A stretch of 64,000 nt of DNA. Source: Achromobacter pestifer. Lineage in GTDB: Bacteria > Pseudomonadota > Gammaproteobacteria > Burkholderiales > Burkholderiaceae_B. The stretch lies in contig NZ_CADIJX010000004.1 in NCBI RefSeq assembly GCF_902859625.1, positions 248,001 through 312,000 of the forward strand. Direction: 5' to 3'. Under the pieces are notes generated by a model. The model worked only from the letters and a program-made list of their open reading frames with translations. It was not told where the DNA came from and searched no databases. Below, one piece after another: positions 36,264 through 46,771 of this stretch (within the stretch, counting starts at the first letter, position 1; each line of letters begins with the position of its first letter). The position numbers were made by a program, and so were the translations under genes.

Positions 36264-36349
36264 AGAACGATGCGCCGGCCGCTTTCCACCGCGATACGCT
36301 CAGCGTCGTCGTGAAACAAATAGACATGGGTGCTTGCCAGAATCGCCAT
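36206..36349 (-). CDS. Possible small protein of 47 residues, uncertain
   Basis: An ATG at 36349 opens a frame of 47 codons to a TGA at 36206. The product begins M-A-I-L-A-S-T-H-V-Y-L-F-H and twice contains D-G-I because two of the GATACCATCC repeats are read in this frame. No ribosome site is evident, and the start abuts the glmS terminator hairpin. It may be a remnant of a longer gene or chance. I do not recognise it. Confidence 0.2.
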   Translation of the reverse strand: MAILASTHVYLFHDDAERIAVESGRRIVLDGIQTHDSKRSDGIHFID

Positions 36350-36353
36350 GAAA

Positions 36354-36377
36354 ATGGGCCGCTATCAGGCGGCCCAT
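36354..36377 (-). terminator. Hairpin downstream of glmS, probable terminator
   Basis: Perfect 9-bp stem: ATGGGCCGC at 36354-36362 and GCGGCCCAT at 36369-36377, with a six-base loop. On the minus strand the stem ends in TTTT. It lies about 105 bp beyond the glmS stop. The short U tract makes it a moderate terminator. Confidence 0.55.
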
Positions 36378-36481
36378 GGAATGACGAAACAACAGGTTTT
36401 CCGAGAATGGAATAAATCGAACGTTATGTTCTAAGAATAACTTTATCCATTATCTTCATATTCCCCGTGCATACCGGCGGA

Positions 36482-38314
36482 TTATTCCACCGTCACGCTC
36501 TTTGCCAGGTTACGCGGCTTATCCACATCCGTGCCACGTGCGCATGCCGTGTGATACGACAGCAGTTGCAGCGGGATCGTATGCAGGATCGGCGACAGCT
36601 TGCCGTAGTTCTCCGGCATGCGGATCACATGCATGCCTTCGGCGCTTTGGATCTTGCTGTCGGCATCGGCGAAGACATACAGCTCGCCGCCACGGGCGCG
36701 CACTTCCTGCATGTTCGACTTCAGCTTTTCCAGCAGTTCGTCCTTGGGCGCAATCGTCACGACGGGCATGTGCTCCGTCACCAGCGCCAGGGGGCCGTGC
36801 TTGAGTTCGCCGGCCGGGTAGGCTTCAGCATGGATGTAGCTGATTTCCTTCAGCTTCAGCGCGCCTTCCAGCGCGATCGGGTAGTGCATGCCACGGCCCA
36901 GGAACAGCGCGTTTTCCTTGGAGGCGAAGCGGTCGGCCCAAGCCATGATCTGCGGTTCCAGCGCCAGCACCGAACCGATGGCCACCGGCAGGTGACGCAG
37001 CGCCTTCAGATGTTCGGCTTCCTGTTCGTCGGTCAGGCGGCCGCGCACTTGCGCCAGCGCCAAGGTCAGCAGGAACAGCGCGGTCAGCTGCGTGGTGAAA
37101 GCCTTGGTGGACGCCACGCCGATTTCAACGCCGGCACGGGTGATGTAGGACAGCTTGCACTCGCGCACCATGGCGCTGGTGGACACGTTGCAGATGGTCA
37201 GCGTGTTTTCCATGCCCAGCGAACGGGCGTGCTTCAGCGCGGCCAGCGTATCGGCGGTTTCGCCGGACTGCGAGATGGTCACCACCAGCGAACGCGGGTT
37301 GGGCACGCTGTCGCGATAGCGGTATTCGCTGGCGATCTCGACGGCAACCGGGATTTTGGCGATGGACTCGATCCAGTACTTGGCGGTCAAGCCAGCGTAG
37401 TAGCTGGTGCCGCACGCCAGGATCAAGAGCGAATCGATGTCCTTGAAGATCTTGAAGGCTTCGTCGCCAAACAGTTCGGGCGTGATGGCTTCAATGTCTT
37501 GCAGGGTATCGCCGACCGCGCGGGGCTGCTCGAAGATTTCCTTCTGCATGTAGTGGCGGTACGGGCCCAGTTCAGCGGCGCCGGTATGCACGTGCACGGT
37601 GTGCACTTCACGGTCCACGTTCTTGCCATTGGCGTCCACGATCCACACGCGCGACAGTTGCAGATCGACGACGTCGCCGTCTTCCAGGTAGATGATCTGA
37701 TCCGTCGTGCCAGCCAGGGCCAGTGCGTCGGAAGCCAGGAAGTTCTCGTTCTGGCCCACGCCCACCACCAGCGGCGAGCCTTGGCGCGCGCCGACAACGC
37801 GGTGCGGTTCATCGCGGCAGAACACGGCGATGGCGTAGGCGCCATGCAGGCGGCGCACCGCCTGCTGCACCGTTTCAAACAGATCGCCTGCGTACAGGTG
37901 ATTCACCAGGTGCGCGATGACCTCGGTGTCGGTCTGGCTTTCAAAGACGTAGCCGACGGCCTGCAATTCGGCGCGCAGTTCATCGTGGTTTTCGATGATG
38001 CCGTTGTGGACCAGCGCGATGCGCGGCTCTTCGTTGCCCAGGTGCGAGAAGTGCGGATGGGCGTTGTGCGTGGCCGGCACGCCGTGGGTGGCCCAGCGAG
38101 TGTGGGCAATGCCCGTGAAACCTTGCACCTTGTCCTGCGCGACCTGCTCGGCCAACTCGGCCACGCGCTGCGTGCTGCGCGTGCGGCGCAGATGGCCGTC
38201 GGCGTAGACGGCGACGCCGCAAGAGTCGTAGCCGCGATATTCCAGCCGCTTCAGACCTTCAACAAGGATCGGGGTGATGTCGCGCTGGGCGACGGCGCCA
38301 ACAATGCCGCACAT
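36482..38314 (-). CDS. glmS: Glutamine-fructose-6-phosphate aminotransferase (isomerizing)
   Basis: 610 residues, full length for GlmS. The N terminus is M-C-G-I-V-G, so the catalytic cysteine is Cys2 of the Ntn-type glutaminase domain; two SIS sugar-isomerase domains follow ([18 protein letters not shown] and [20 protein letters not shown]), and the C terminus is the conserved [13 protein letters not shown]. It makes glucosamine-6-phosphate from fructose-6-phosphate and glutamine, the first step to UDP-GlcNAc for peptidoglycan, LPS and the capsule encoded nearby. It is divergent from an Lrp-family regulator gene. No ribozyme-type leader is visible. Confidence 0.97.
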   Translation of the reverse strand: MCGIVGAVAQRDITPILVEGLKRLEYRGYDSCGVAVYADGHLRRTRSTQRVAELAEQVAQDKVQGFTGIAHTRWATHGVPATHNAHPHFSHLGNEEPRIALVHNGIIENHDELRAELQAVGYVFESQTDTEVIAHLVNHLYAGDLFETVQQAVRRLHGAYAIAVFCRDEPHRVVGARQGSPLVVGVGQNENFLASDALALAGTTDQIIYLEDGDVVDLQLSRVWIVDANGKNVDREVHTVHVHTGAAELGPYRHYMQKEIFEQPRAVGDTLQDIEAITPELFGDEAFKIFKDIDSLLILACGTSYYAGLTAKYWIESIAKIPVAVEIASEYRYRDSVPNPRSLVVTISQSGETADTLAALKHARSLGMENTLTICNVSTSAMVRECKLSYITRAGVEIGVASTKAFTTQLTALFLLTLALAQVRGRLTDEQEAEHLKALRHLPVAIGSVLALEPQIMAWADRFASKENALFLGRGMHYPIALEGALKLKEISYIHAEAYPAGELKHGPLALVTEHMPVVTIAPKDELLEKLKSNMQEVRARGGELYVFADADSKIQSAEGMHVIRMPENYGKLSPILHTIPLQLLSYHTACARGTDVDKPRNLAKSVTVE

Positions 38315-38464
38315 AGGAGAGACTCCGCTAAGTTCGTGTACCGACGCATTGTGCGCGACCCGCCAAGAAATTTGATTTCTTTATGTGGCAACAAATGGAA
38401 GTTAATTCCCTTACATATTTGTGATTAAATAATCTTTCTTCAAATAGATATTTTTGAATTAATC

Positions 38465-38953
38465 ATGCAAAACCCGCCGAATTCCTTACCGGAACTGGAT
38501 GATCTGGACTTGCGCATTCTTGAACAGTTACAAGAAGACAGCTCGTTGACCAACCAGGATCTGGCGGCGCGCGTGCATGCGTCGCCGCCGACCTGCCTGC
38601 GGCGGGTACGCCGACTGGTGGATGAGGGGGTGATCGACCGGCAGGTCGCGATTCTGGCGGCCGAAAAACTGGGCAGCACGCTGACGGCAATCGTGGAGAT
38701 CACGCTGGACGTGCAGGCGGCGGAAAGCCTGGATGCGTTTGAGCAAAGCATGCTGACCGAACCGGCCGTGCTGCAATGCTACCGGGTGTCGCCGGGGCCG
38801 GATTTCGTGGTGATCGCGCAGGTCAAGGATATGCCGGCCTATCACGCGCTGGTGCACCGGGCCTTCACTGCCCAGGCCAACGTGCGCAACGTGCGCACGT
38901 TCTTCTCGGTACACCGCGCCAAGTTCGAGACGCGGATCGACGTGCGCGGCTGA
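38465..38953 (+). CDS. Lrp/AsnC-family transcriptional regulator
   Basis: 162 residues. An N-terminal winged helix-turn-helix (LDDLDLRILEQLQEDSSLTN, then TCLRRVRRLVDEGVIDRQVA) is followed by an AsnC/RAM ligand-binding domain (TLDVQAAESLDAFEQSM, CYRVSPGPDFVVIAQVKDM). Such proteins form dimers and octamers and sense amino acids or other small molecules. It is divergent from glmS across an AT-rich 150-bp region and could regulate glmS or itself, which is inference. It is convergent with the glycosyltransferase gene, with a short GCCGGTA/TACCGGC palindrome at 38965-38979 between them. Confidence 0.93.
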   Translation: MQNPPNSLPELDDLDLRILEQLQEDSSLTNQDLAARVHASPPTCLRRVRRLVDEGVIDRQVAILAAEKLGSTLTAIVEITLDVQAAESLDAFEQSMLTEPAVLQCYRVSPGPDFVVIAQVKDMPAYHALVHRAFTAQANVRNVRTFFSVHRAKFETRIDVRG

Positions 38954-38971
38954 CGACGCGGTGCGCCGGTA

Positions 38972-40030
38972 TTACCGGCTGCCCAGCAGGCGCTCGAACT
39001 GCGCCAAATACCGGTTACCCATCTTCTGCACGTCGTGCTCATTGCGCACGTATTCGTAGGCACGCTCGGTGACTTCCTGGCGGAACGCCACATCGTCCAG
39101 GCAACGGGCCATGCCAGCGGCCATGGCTTGATGGTCGCCCACCGCAACCAGCACGCCGCGGCCATCGGCCAGGCTTTCCTTCAGCCCGCCCGCGTCGGTC
39201 GACACCACCGGCACCCGCTGTAGGAAGGCGTCCAGCACGCTGCTGCCCAGCGCCTCTTCCTCGGAGCTCATGACGAAGACATCAAGAATGCTGTAGAAGT
39301 CCTCGACGCCCTTGCGAAAGCCCGCAAAGCGGTAGACGTCTTCAATGCCCAGACGGCGCGCTTCGTCCTTGGCCTGCTGCTCTCGGTCACCCCCGGCGCC
39401 GAAATGCAGGAAGACAAAGTCGCGGCGCGACTTGGCCAGCTCGCCCACGGCGCGCACCAGCGTCACCGGATCCTTGTCGCGGATCAGTGCCGCGGAGGTC
39501 GCCATGACCTTCTTGCCGGTCAAGTCGAATTCACGCACCAGGCCATCGACATTTTCCGCGTTGATCGTGTGCGGCTCGACCGCGCTGCGAATGATGACGG
39601 GCTCGATGCCCAGCCTGCGCGGTTCGCCCGCGGCCATCTCGCTGATGGCCACGAACAGGTTGGCGTGACGCCACTTGAAGCCGGTCTTCCATTCGTCGCC
39701 CGGTTTGACCACGAACGACGTGCGGCGCGAGAACACCACCGGGCTGCGGTGCAGCCACTTGGTCAGCACGGCCCAGGTGATGGTGTTGGCGGTTTGCGCG
39801 TGGATGATGTCGTAACGGCCGGCCCCAGCCAGGAATGCCAGTTGCCCGGGCACGTTGCGACAGGTATGGGCCACAAAGCCTTCCTGGCGGGCGCGCTCGG
39901 CCAGCGGCGCCCCTTCCCGGCACATCACTTCGACGTCATGGCCCGCCTTGCGGAAGGCGCGCATGCAATACAGCGTCTGTCGCTCGCCGCCGCGCCAGCC
40001 TTTCTCGAAGTTCAGTTGCAGGATCTTCAT
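38972..40030 (-). CDS. GT4 glycosyltransferase, LPS or surface glycan
   Basis: 352 residues of GT-B fold. The N terminus ([20 protein letters not shown]) contains the conserved GG-E donor/acceptor loop seen in WaaG/WbaZ-like enzymes. Family 4 features follow: [35 protein letters not shown] and the E-x7-E region [20 protein letters not shown]. Its start overlaps the ugd stop by 4 bp, so it is co-translated with a UDP-glucose dehydrogenase gene and may use UDP-glucuronate or transfer a related sugar to LPS. The exact sugar cannot be predicted. Confidence 0.85.
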   Translation of the reverse strand: MKILQLNFEKGWRGGERQTLYCMRAFRKAGHDVEVMCREGAPLAERARQEGFVAHTCRNVPGQLAFLAGAGRYDIIHAQTANTITWAVLTKWLHRSPVVFSRRTSFVVKPGDEWKTGFKWRHANLFVAISEMAAGEPRRLGIEPVIIRSAVEPHTINAENVDGLVREFDLTGKKVMATSAALIRDKDPVTLVRAVGELAKSRRDFVFLHFGAGGDREQQAKDEARRLGIEDVYRFAGFRKGVEDFYSILDVFVMSSEEEALGSSVLDAFLQRVPVVSTDAGGLKESLADGRGVLVAVGDHQAMAAGMARCLDDVAFRQEVTERAYEYVRNEHDVQKMGNRYLAQFERLLGSR

Positions 40031-41349
40031 GCGCGCCCGATGCCGGAATACTCGAAGCCCAGGCCACGCACATCGGCCGGCGTGTACAGGTTGCGGCCGT
40101 CGAGGATCAACGGTGTCTTCAGCAGGGCTTTCACGCGATCGAAGTCAGGCGCGCGGAAGACTTTCCACTCCGTGGCGATCAACAGCGCGTCCGCGCCATC
40201 CAGCGCGTCGTACATGTCAGTGGCGAAGCTGATGCCAGGCTGGCCCACCAGCACGCGGGCGGCCTCGTGCATGGCAACGGGGTCATACGCGCGCACCTCG
40301 GCGCCACGGCGCGTCAGCTCGGCGATGATCGTCAGGCTGGGGGCTTCGCGCATGTCGTCGGTGTTCGGCTTGAATGACAAGCCCCACAGGGCGATCTTGC
40401 GGCCACGCAGGTCTTCGCCATAGCGTTCCACCAGTTTTTCCGACAAGCGGAACTTCTGCGCATGGTTGGCGGCTTCGGCGGCTTCGATGACCCGCATGGG
40501 CAGGGAGTTCTCGGCAGCGGTATTGACCAGCGCCTGCACGTCCTTGGGGAAGCAAGACCCGCCGTAGCCCGCGCCGGGATACAGGAAGTGATAGCCGATG
40601 CGGGGATCGGCGCCAATGCCGCGACGCACCTGTTCGATGTCCGCGCCCAGCGCTTCGGCCAGGTTCGCCATTTCATTCATGAACGAAATGCGCGTGGCCA
40701 GCATCGCGTTGGCGGCGTACTTGGTCAATTCAGCCGAACGCACGTCCATCACCATCAGGCGGTCGTGCGTGCGCTGGAACGGTTCGTAGATGCGGCGCAT
40801 CACGCCGACCGTGTAGTCATCGTCGGCGCCGACCACCACCCGATCCGGGCTCATGAAGTCATTGATGGCCGCGCCTTCCTTCAGGAATTCGGGGTTGGAT
40901 GCCACGCTGAACGGAATCTGCACGCCACGCGCGGCCAGTTCCTTGTCCACGACCGCCCGCACCTTGTCGGCCGTGCCGACGGGCACGGTGGACTTGTCCA
41001 CGATCAGCTTGCGGGATGTCATGTGGCGCGCAATGTTCTGGGCCGCAGCCAGCACGTACTTCAAGTCGGCGGAACCGTCTTCGCCCGGCGGCGTGCCCAC
41101 GGCAATGAACTGCACGTCGCCAAAAGCCACGCTTTGCGCCACGTCGTCGGTGAAATGCAGGCGTCCCGCCTGCACGTTGCGGCGGACCAGGTCTTCCAAG
41201 CCAGGCTCGTAGATGGGGATGCCGCCCTGGCGCAACAGGGCGATCTTCGCCGCGTCCACGTCCAGACACATGACGTCGTTGCCCATGTCGGCCAGGCACG
41301 CTCCCGACACCAACCCCACGTAACCGGTACCCACGACCGTGATTTTCAT
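40027..41349 (-). CDS. ugd: UDP-glucose 6-dehydrogenase
   Basis: 440 residues. GTGYVG at residues 7-12 binds NAD, and the catalytic cysteine C266 lies in [17 protein letters not shown] and [15 protein letters not shown] are further family signatures. It oxidises UDP-glucose to UDP-glucuronate for LPS or exopolysaccharide. It overlaps the following glycosyltransferase gene. It is a separate family branch from TviB in this window, which has GGHCIGVDPYY at the active site, so the two enzymes are not redundant. Confidence 0.93.
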   Translation of the reverse strand: MKITVVGTGYVGLVSGACLADMGNDVMCLDVDAAKIALLRQGGIPIYEPGLEDLVRRNVQAGRLHFTDDVAQSVAFGDVQFIAVGTPPGEDGSADLKYVLAAAQNIARHMTSRKLIVDKSTVPVGTADKVRAVVDKELAARGVQIPFSVASNPEFLKEGAAINDFMSPDRVVVGADDDYTVGVMRRIYEPFQRTHDRLMVMDVRSAELTKYAANAMLATRISFMNEMANLAEALGADIEQVRRGIGADPRIGYHFLYPGAGYGGSCFPKDVQALVNTAAENSLPMRVIEAAEAANHAQKFRLSEKLVERYGEDLRGRKIALWGLSFKPNTDDMREAPSLTIIAELTRRGAEVRAYDPVAMHEAARVLVGQPGISFATDMYDALDGADALLIATEWKVFRAPDFDRVKALLKTPLILDGRNLYTPADVRGLGFEYSGIGRA

Positions 41350-41380
41350 GCCTGCACGCCTTCAAAATAGGGAATCTTGC

Positions 41381-41404
41381 GCGCCGGGTTCCAGAACCCG
41401 GCGC
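41381..41404. other. Perfect inverted repeat between the MFS gene and ugd
   Basis: GCGCCGGGTTC at 41381-41391 and GAACCCGGCGC at 41394-41404 form an 11-bp stem with a two-base centre. There is no U tract on either strand, so this is a transcript-stabilising hairpin or a rho-independent-like pause rather than a classic terminator. Confidence 0.5.
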
Positions 41405-41431
41405 CGGCAGCCATTATAGAAGCGGCCGGGG

Positions 41432-42826
41432 CTACCCCCGCAGCTTGCTGAAACGAACCGTGTTGACCACGACGGCCAGGGCCGCGCAAACCGTCCCCAA
41501 CACCAACGCCAGCCCAGGGCCATGCGCCACGCTGACGCTGAAGGCGATGGCCACCAGCGCCGTGCCGAAGCTTTGGCCGAATACCCGGGTGGTGGCCTGC
41601 AAGCCGCCTGCCGCGCCGCTGCGCGACCGAGGCGCGGCCGACAGCATGGCGCGATTGTTGGGCGTCTGGAAGAAACCAAAACCCACCCCTGCCACGAACA
41701 TGCCCGCCACGATGGGCCAGTTGGACACCGTGGACGGCAACAGCGCCAGCGACAGCATGCCGATCACCATGGTCGCCGCCCCCACGCCGCTCAGGGTGGC
41801 CGCGGAATAGCGGTCAGACAAGCGGCCCGCCAGCGGGGCGATGATGGCCGTGCCCACGGGCCACGCGCCCATCAGCATGCCCACCTCCAGGTACGGCCGG
41901 CCCAGCACCTGCTGGAAATAGAACGGCAACGACACATACGACGCCATCTGCGCCGCGAACGTGCAGGCCGATGCCCCCACGGCGAACGCCAGCGGGCGAA
42001 TGCGCAGCAGATCCACCGGCACCAGCGGCGCCGGTTGCGTGCGGACGCGGCGCACCAGCACCATGCCCGCCACGGACGCAATCGCCACCAGGCCGATGCC
42101 GCGCAGCAGGTCCTGGCCCATCATGTCCACACCCGAAATGAAGATCCCCAGCGTCGCCATGCAAAGCAGGGCACTGAACCAATCCAGCTTCACGTCGTTG
42201 CGCGGCACTTCGGGCAGATGGCGCAAGCCGAACATGGCCAGGACGCAGATCGGCAAGTTCACCGCGAAGATCCAGGGCCACGGCGCCACCGACAGGATGG
42301 CGGACCCGATGGTGGGGCCCAGCACCGACATCACCGCCACCGTGGTGGCGTTGATGCTGATGCCCCGGCCCAGCATCTTCAGGGGATAGATGTTGCGTAC
42401 CAGACCGCCGAACATGCACATCAGCGTCGCGGCGCCCACGCCCTGGAAGACGCGCGCCGCGGTCAGTTGCCACAGCGTGCCGGCCAGCGCACACCCCAGC
42501 GAGGCCAGGGTGAACAGCATCAGGCCGAAGGTGAACATGCGGCGAAAGCCGATGCGCTCGGCCAACGCGGACAAGGGCAGCAGCGTCATCACCACCGCCA
42601 GGTTGTAGGCGTTGACGACCCACACCGCTTCGGCGGGTGACGCATTCAGATCGACAGCGATCGTGGGCAGCGCCACGTTGGCGATGGTGGTGTCCAGCAC
42701 CGACAGGCTGATGCCCGTCATCACGGTGGCGGCCGCCCAGTACCGGCGCGGCGCCGGCAAACCGTCAGGCGGAGCGGGCTTGGCGCCGCCGCCAGACGCA
42801 TCCTGGGCGAATTCGTTCTCCGCCAT
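41432..42826 (-). CDS. MFS transporter of the DHA2 (14-helix) type
   Basis: 464 residues from the ATG at 42826, which overlaps the glmU stop (ATGA). About 14 membrane segments. DHA2/EmrB-type features are visible: MTGISLSVLDTTIANVALPTI in the first helix with the D-T-T-I-A-N motif C-like region, LAERIGFRRMF for motif A, and GVGAATLMCMFGGLVRN. Members expel drugs or toxic metabolites by proton antiport. No EmrA-like partner is adjacent. The coupling to glmU is probably positional only. Confidence 0.87.
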   Translation of the reverse strand: MAENEFAQDASGGGAKPAPPDGLPAPRRYWAAATVMTGISLSVLDTTIANVALPTIAVDLNASPAEAVWVVNAYNLAVVMTLLPLSALAERIGFRRMFTFGLMLFTLASLGCALAGTLWQLTAARVFQGVGAATLMCMFGGLVRNIYPLKMLGRGISINATTVAVMSVLGPTIGSAILSVAPWPWIFAVNLPICVLAMFGLRHLPEVPRNDVKLDWFSALLCMATLGIFISGVDMMGQDLLRGIGLVAIASVAGMVLVRRVRTQPAPLVPVDLLRIRPLAFAVGASACTFAAQMASYVSLPFYFQQVLGRPYLEVGMLMGAWPVGTAIIAPLAGRLSDRYSAATLSGVGAATMVIGMLSLALLPSTVSNWPIVAGMFVAGVGFGFFQTPNNRAMLSAAPRSRSGAAGGLQATTRVFGQSFGTALVAIAFSVSVAHGPGLALVLGTVCAALAVVVNTVRFSKLRG

Positions 42827-44199
42827 CACGACTTCTTGACGGGACGCTGCCAACCCTCAATGGTGACCTGCTTGGCACGCGACACGGTCAGCGCATCGGC
42901 CGGTGCGTCGCGAGTCAGCGTCGTCCCGGCGCCCAGGGTGGCGCCACGGCCGACGCGAATCGGTGCCACCAATTGCGTGTCGGAACCGATGAAGACATCG
43001 TCTTCGACGACGGTGCGGTGCTTGTTCACGCCGTCATAGTTGCAGGTGATCGTGCCGGCGCCCACATTCACGCGCGCGCCGATATCGGCGTCGCCGATGT
43101 AGGCCAGGTGGTTGGCCTTGCTGTCCGCGCCCAGCACGCTCTTCTTGATTTCGACAAAGTTGCCGACATGGCTGCGGTCGCCCAATTCGGCGCCAGGACG
43201 CAGGCGGGCATAGGGACCCACGCGCGCGTCGCGGCCCACTTCGGCCTGCTGCAAGTGGCTGAACGCTTCGATCTGGGTGCCCGCGCCAATCGCGACGTCA
43301 CGCAGGACGCAATGCGGGCCCACGCGCACGCCATCGGCCAGAGTCACATTGCCTTCAAACACGCAGCCCACGTCGATGAACACGTCACGTCCGCAGGTCA
43401 GCGTGCCGCGCACGTCAAAGCGCGCCGGGTCGGCCAGCGTGACGCCGGCTTCCAACTGGCGACGGGCCTGCTCGCCCTGCCAGCGACGCTCCAGTTCGGC
43501 TTGCTGCACGCGGCTGTTGACGCCCAGCGTCTCCCAACCGGCGCCGGGTTGGGCCGCGCCCACCGTTACGCCATCCGTCACGGCCAGTCCGACCACATCG
43601 GTCAGGTAGTACTCGCCCTGCGCGTTCTTGTTGTCGATGCGGGACAACCAGTCTTTCAGTTTGGCGGTCGGCGCGGTCAGGATGCCGGTGTTCACTTCCT
43701 GGATGGCACGTTCGGCTTCCGAAGCGTCCTTGTGTTCGACGATGCGGCACACATTGCCCTGGGCGTCGCGCACGATGCGGCCGTAGCCGGTGGAGTCGTC
43801 CAGCACTTCGGTCAGCACGGCGGCGCCCGTGGCACGCGCTTGCAGCAAGCGTTGCAGCGTGTCCGGCTGCACCAGCGGCACATCGCCGTACAGCACCAAC
43901 GTCACGTCGTCCTTGCCATCACCTTCCAGCAGCAGCGGCACGGCCTGCTGCACGGCGTGGCCGGTCCCTTGCTGCGGCTGCTGCAACACGAAGTGCAAAT
44001 CGGCCTGGCCTTCAAAAGCCTGTTTGACGCGGTCGGCGCCATGGCCCACCACCACGATGATGCGCGCCGGCTTCAATTGACGTGCGCTATCCAGCACATG
44101 GGCCAGCATCGGCTTGCCCGCCAGGGTGTGCAGCACTTTGGGAAGGTCGGACTGCATGCGTTTGCCCAGTCCGGCGGCAAGGATCACTACGTTAAGCAT
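42826..44199 (-). CDS. glmU: Bifunctional GlcN-1-P acetyltransferase/GlcNAc-1-P uridyltransferase
   Basis: 457 residues, full length. The N-terminal uridyltransferase domain has the [18 protein letters not shown] signature (residues 7-24). The C-terminal left-handed beta-helix acetyltransferase domain has [21 protein letters not shown] and the terminal region typical of GlmU. It makes UDP-GlcNAc, the precursor for peptidoglycan, lipid A and the Vi-type polymer. It shares this window with glmS but lies 4.5 kb away; glmM is not in the window. Confidence 0.97.
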   Translation of the reverse strand: MLNVVILAAGLGKRMQSDLPKVLHTLAGKPMLAHVLDSARQLKPARIIVVVGHGADRVKQAFEGQADLHFVLQQPQQGTGHAVQQAVPLLLEGDGKDDVTLVLYGDVPLVQPDTLQRLLQARATGAAVLTEVLDDSTGYGRIVRDAQGNVCRIVEHKDASEAERAIQEVNTGILTAPTAKLKDWLSRIDNKNAQGEYYLTDVVGLAVTDGVTVGAAQPGAGWETLGVNSRVQQAELERRWQGEQARRQLEAGVTLADPARFDVRGTLTCGRDVFIDVGCVFEGNVTLADGVRVGPHCVLRDVAIGAGTQIEAFSHLQQAEVGRDARVGPYARLRPGAELGDRSHVGNFVEIKKSVLGADSKANHLAYIGDADIGARVNVGAGTITCNYDGVNKHRTVVEDDVFIGSDTQLVAPIRVGRGATLGAGTTLTRDAPADALTVSRAKQVTIEGWQRPVKKS

Positions 44200-44267
44200 A
44201 AGTTCCAGTAGGGTTGGGACGGCTGAGCGGCCTTGCGGCCGTCTCGCGTGTCGATTGAAAGAGGGGG

Positions 44268-45071
44268 TCAGGGCTTGCCTTGGGCAGGCCCCGCTTTTTT
44301 AGCGGTCTTGGACGGCGCCTTGGCCACGGTCTTGCGTGCGGCGGGCTTGGACGCCTTGACCTCGGTCTTCGCGGCGGCTTTGGATTCGCCGGCCTTGGCA
44401 TCGCCCGCTTTGGGCTTGGCCGCAGGTTCCGCGTCCGGACTGGCCGGCATGGAGGCTGCGGTGGCCGAGGCGATGTGGTTGAACTGTTGCTGCAACAAGT
44501 CCCACCAGGCCTTGGATGCGGATTGCGCGGCGGCGCCCATCTGTTCGCTCATGCCTTGCATGGCCGATTCCGCGGAGGCCTGGTCCGCAGCCGCTTCCGC
44601 GCCTTTGCCAGCGGGCGCGTCGTGCGGCTTGCCTTGCTCCGGCGCCGGATTCGGGCCCGGTTTGGCAGCGGCCTTGGGCGCGGGTTTCAGCCCCAGCACC
44701 ACTTCCAGCGGAGACGCCGCGCCGCTGTCGCGGACTGCGCTCATGTCCATATTGGCCGCGCTATCCACAAAGGCGCGCAGCGTGCTGATGGTGGAACGCT
44801 GCACCTCCATGCCCTGGATGGTGGAAGACAGCATCGACAGATTCATGCGCAACCAGCTTTCCACCGAGCGCAGTTCGGCGATGCGCCGATCCAGGTCTTC
44901 CAGGTTCATGGGCGGGGCCATGGGCAAGCTGCTGGCCAGGCCGCCAGGCCCGGTCAGGCCGGCCCACGCCTGGCGCATCATTTCCATGCTGGCCAGGAGG
45001 GGATTGCCCGACAGGTCGGAGTTCTGTCCCATGCCAGGAAGGACGAACGGATTTGTGAATTGGTCGCTCAT
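44268..45071 (-). CDS. phaM: PhaM-type polyhydroxyalkanoate granule regulatory protein
   Basis: 267 residues from the ATG at 45071; an in-frame ATG at 45086 would add 5. The N-terminal part has the PhaM-like pattern [39 protein letters not shown]. The C-terminal 80 residues are rich in Ala, Lys and Pro with KTxAKA-type repeats, resembling histone H1-like DNA-binding tails. PhaM activates PHB synthase and links granules to the nucleoid. The gene stands apart from any pha operon, as PhaM genes often do. The tail is of a simple composition that would vary readily between strains. Confidence 0.82.
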   Translation of the reverse strand: MSDQFTNPFVLPGMGQNSDLSGNPLLASMEMMRQAWAGLTGPGGLASSLPMAPPMNLEDLDRRIAELRSVESWLRMNLSMLSSTIQGMEVQRSTISTLRAFVDSAANMDMSAVRDSGAASPLEVVLGLKPAPKAAAKPGPNPAPEQGKPHDAPAGKGAEAAADQASAESAMQGMSEQMGAAAQSASKAWWDLLQQQFNHIASATAASMPASPDAEPAAKPKAGDAKAGESKAAAKTEVKASKPAARKTVAKAPSKTAKKAGPAQGKP

Positions 45072-45113
45072 GCCAGGTCTCCCCAAAAACGTATGGTTTC
45101 CGCCGGCTGCCGG

Positions 45114-45779
45114 TCAACCCGGCAGCAGCTGATTATTCTCCACGCGCACCCGGTCACCCGAAGCAAAGGCGAACGGCTGCGCGCTGCGGAACTGGCGCGC
45201 ACTACCGTCGCTCATGCGAACCGTGAGTTCATAGTGCGTCACCGTTTGTTGCTGTCTGATATTACGCTCAACTTCACGGCCTGCCAAAGCGCCGCCAACG
45301 GCGCCCAGCACGGTCAGCGCCGTCTTGCCGCTGCCTCCGCCAAACTGATTACCCACAACGCCTCCCACCACGCCGCCACCGATGGTGCCGACCAGATGGT
45401 CGCTATTGTCCTTCACCGGCACCTGCACCTGGCGGATGCCCTCCACCACGCCGCAGCTCTGGCATGCCTGCGGCGGCGGCTGCTGCGCTTGTTGCTGCTG
45501 CGCTGGCGCTGCGGGCCGGGGCGCCCCGGCAGAAGCCGGACGGCCAGTCTGGGCGGGCGCGGGGGGCACGGCCGCTTGCGGAGCCGGCGCCAGGTTGGCG
45601 CTTTCAGGGCCGGCACCGGCCACGGGCACGTCCGCGTGCGGATTGGCCGACGGCGTGGGCAGCCAGCCCACCACGGCGGCCACGCCTACCGCGCACATGA
45701 CAATGACGGCAACCGCCGCGGCGGCAACCAGCGGATGCAGGCCGCGACGCGGACTCTCAATTCGGGGGGATGTATTCAT
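45114..45779 (-). CDS. Glycine zipper 2TM domain protein, outer-membrane or periplasmic
   Basis: 221 residues. A single membrane segment near residues 17-38 is followed by a Pro/Ala/Gln-rich linker (with P-Q-A-x-P repeats), and then a glycine zipper (GTIGGGVVGGVVGNQFGGGS, then ALTVLGAVGGALAG) in the 2TM family seen in SlyB and related proteins. A final beta-rich segment (YELTVRMSDGSARQF) ends the protein. Many such proteins affect envelope integrity. It is 42 bp upstream of phaM on the same strand. Its role here is unknown. Confidence 0.8.
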   Translation of the reverse strand: MNTSPRIESPRRGLHPLVAAAAVAVIVMCAVGVAAVVGWLPTPSANPHADVPVAGAGPESANLAPAPQAAVPPAPAQTGRPASAGAPRPAAPAQQQQAQQPPPQACQSCGVVEGIRQVQVPVKDNSDHLVGTIGGGVVGGVVGNQFGGGSGKTALTVLGAVGGALAGREVERNIRQQQTVTHYELTVRMSDGSARQFRSAQPFAFASGDRVRVENNQLLPG

Positions 45780-45911
45780 GACGATGCTCCATCGTAACTA
45801 ACCGGCATCGGTATAGCACCCGGCCGCGGTTTCGGCATGTTGCGATGGTGACGCTTCTTTGCAGAGCGCGGGGCAGGTGGACAGGCCACCCCATTCGTGG
45901 ACAATAGGCAG

Positions 45912-46148
45912 ATGGATTCCATTTCTCTGCCCCAGCTCGAACAGGCGATCAACTATTGGCGCAATGTGTCACCCTCGGTGGGTGACGAATCACGCCTGTG
46001 CCCCGAAGCCGCGGCGCTGGCCACGCCCTACGCCCTGATGATCATCGCGCACCGGCACGACATCCCGGTCGCTGAACTCAATGAAAAAGCCCAGGCGGCG
46101 CTGGCCGGCTGGGCTGCTGCGGGCGCCAAGCCCCTGGCCAATCCCTGA
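45912..46148 (+). CDS. DUF3717 small protein
   Basis: 78 residues from the ATG at 45912; a GTG at 45897 would add five. The sequence begins M-D-S-I-S-L-P-Q-L-E-Q-A-I-N-Y-W-R and matches the DUF3717 family of small beta-proteobacterial proteins, with conserved PALATPYALM-like and AHRHDIPVAEL segments. No function is known. It is convergent with the SCO gene; the two stop codons are adjacent. Confidence 0.8.
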   Translation: MDSISLPQLEQAINYWRNVSPSVGDESRLCPEAAALATPYALMIIAHRHDIPVAELNEKAQAALAGWAAAGAKPLANP

Positions 46149-46754
46149 TCAGCCTTTCAGCAGGGCCTGGATGTCGTGCGTCAGGGCATCCACCCCAAGG
46201 TTGTTATTGGCCAACACGCGCGATTCACCCTTGCCGTCCAGCAAGTAGAACGCGGCGGTGTGATCCATCGTGTAATTGCCGTCCTTGGTGGGCGCCTTGG
46301 CGTAATAAGCCTTGAACGACGCGGCGGTCTTCTTGACCTGATCCGGCGTGCCGGTCAAGCCCAGGAAGCGCGGATCGAATGCCGTGACGTACTGCTTCAG
46401 CACTTCCTGCGTGTCGCGCTCGGGGTCGACCGTGATCAGCAGTACCTGCACGCGGTCGGCGTCCGGCCCCAGCTTCTTCATGACTTCGGTCAGCTCGGCC
46501 AACGACGTGGGACACACGTCGGGGCACTGCGTGAATCCAAAGAACACCACGACGACCTTGCCGGCAAAGTCGGACAACTGGCGCGTCTTGCCGTTGGTGT
46601 CAGTCAGTTCCATGCCGCGACCCAGCTGGGTGCCGCTGATGTCGCTGCCTTTGAAAGTGGGCGCGCTCTCGCCGCACGCGGCCAGGGCAGCGGTGAAGGC
46701 AATGGCGGCGCCGAAGCGCAGAGTCAGCCGGCGGCTGGCGGAAAACACGGACAT
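46149..46754 (-). CDS. SCO-family copper chaperone for cytochrome oxidase
   Basis: 201 residues from the ATG at 46754. A lipoprotein-type signal (AALAAC near residue 28) is followed by a thioredoxin fold with the copper-binding FTQCPDVCPTSLAEL (CxxxC) and a later histidine in MDHTAAFYLLD. Sco proteins deliver copper to the CuA centre of CoxB or reduce its cysteines. Last gene of the ctaA-cyoE-sco run, 17 bp after cyoE. Confidence 0.93.
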   Translation of the reverse strand: MSVFSASRRLTLRFGAAIAFTAALAACGESAPTFKGSDISGTQLGRGMELTDTNGKTRQLSDFAGKVVVVFFGFTQCPDVCPTSLAELTEVMKKLGPDADRVQVLLITVDPERDTQEVLKQYVTAFDPRFLGLTGTPDQVKKTAASFKAYYAKAPTKDGNYTMDHTAAFYLLDGKGESRVLANNNLGVDALTHDIQALLKG

Positions 46755-46771
46755 CAACAACCTCCAGGGGG

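Larger units (their letters stand above)
35990..36481. other. AT-rich intergenic region between glmS and the second autotransporter
   Basis: 492 bases. From about 36000 to 36250 it is AT-rich and should contain the promoter of the autotransporter gene. It holds three GATACCATCC repeats (36189-36263), a hairpin at 36354-36377 that probably ends the glmS transcript, and a 47-codon open frame at 36206-36349. No sigma-70 hexamers were assigned with confidence. Confidence 0.6.

Noticed and set aside
36467-38428. A 653-codon plus-strand open frame opposite glmS
   Set aside because: It mirrors glmS in a GC-rich gene where the antisense frame stays open by composition; it has no domain, signal or ribosome site.
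44200-44267. Terminator between phaM and glmU
   Set aside because: GACGGC/GCCGTC pairs exist but the stem is interrupted and there is no U tract.
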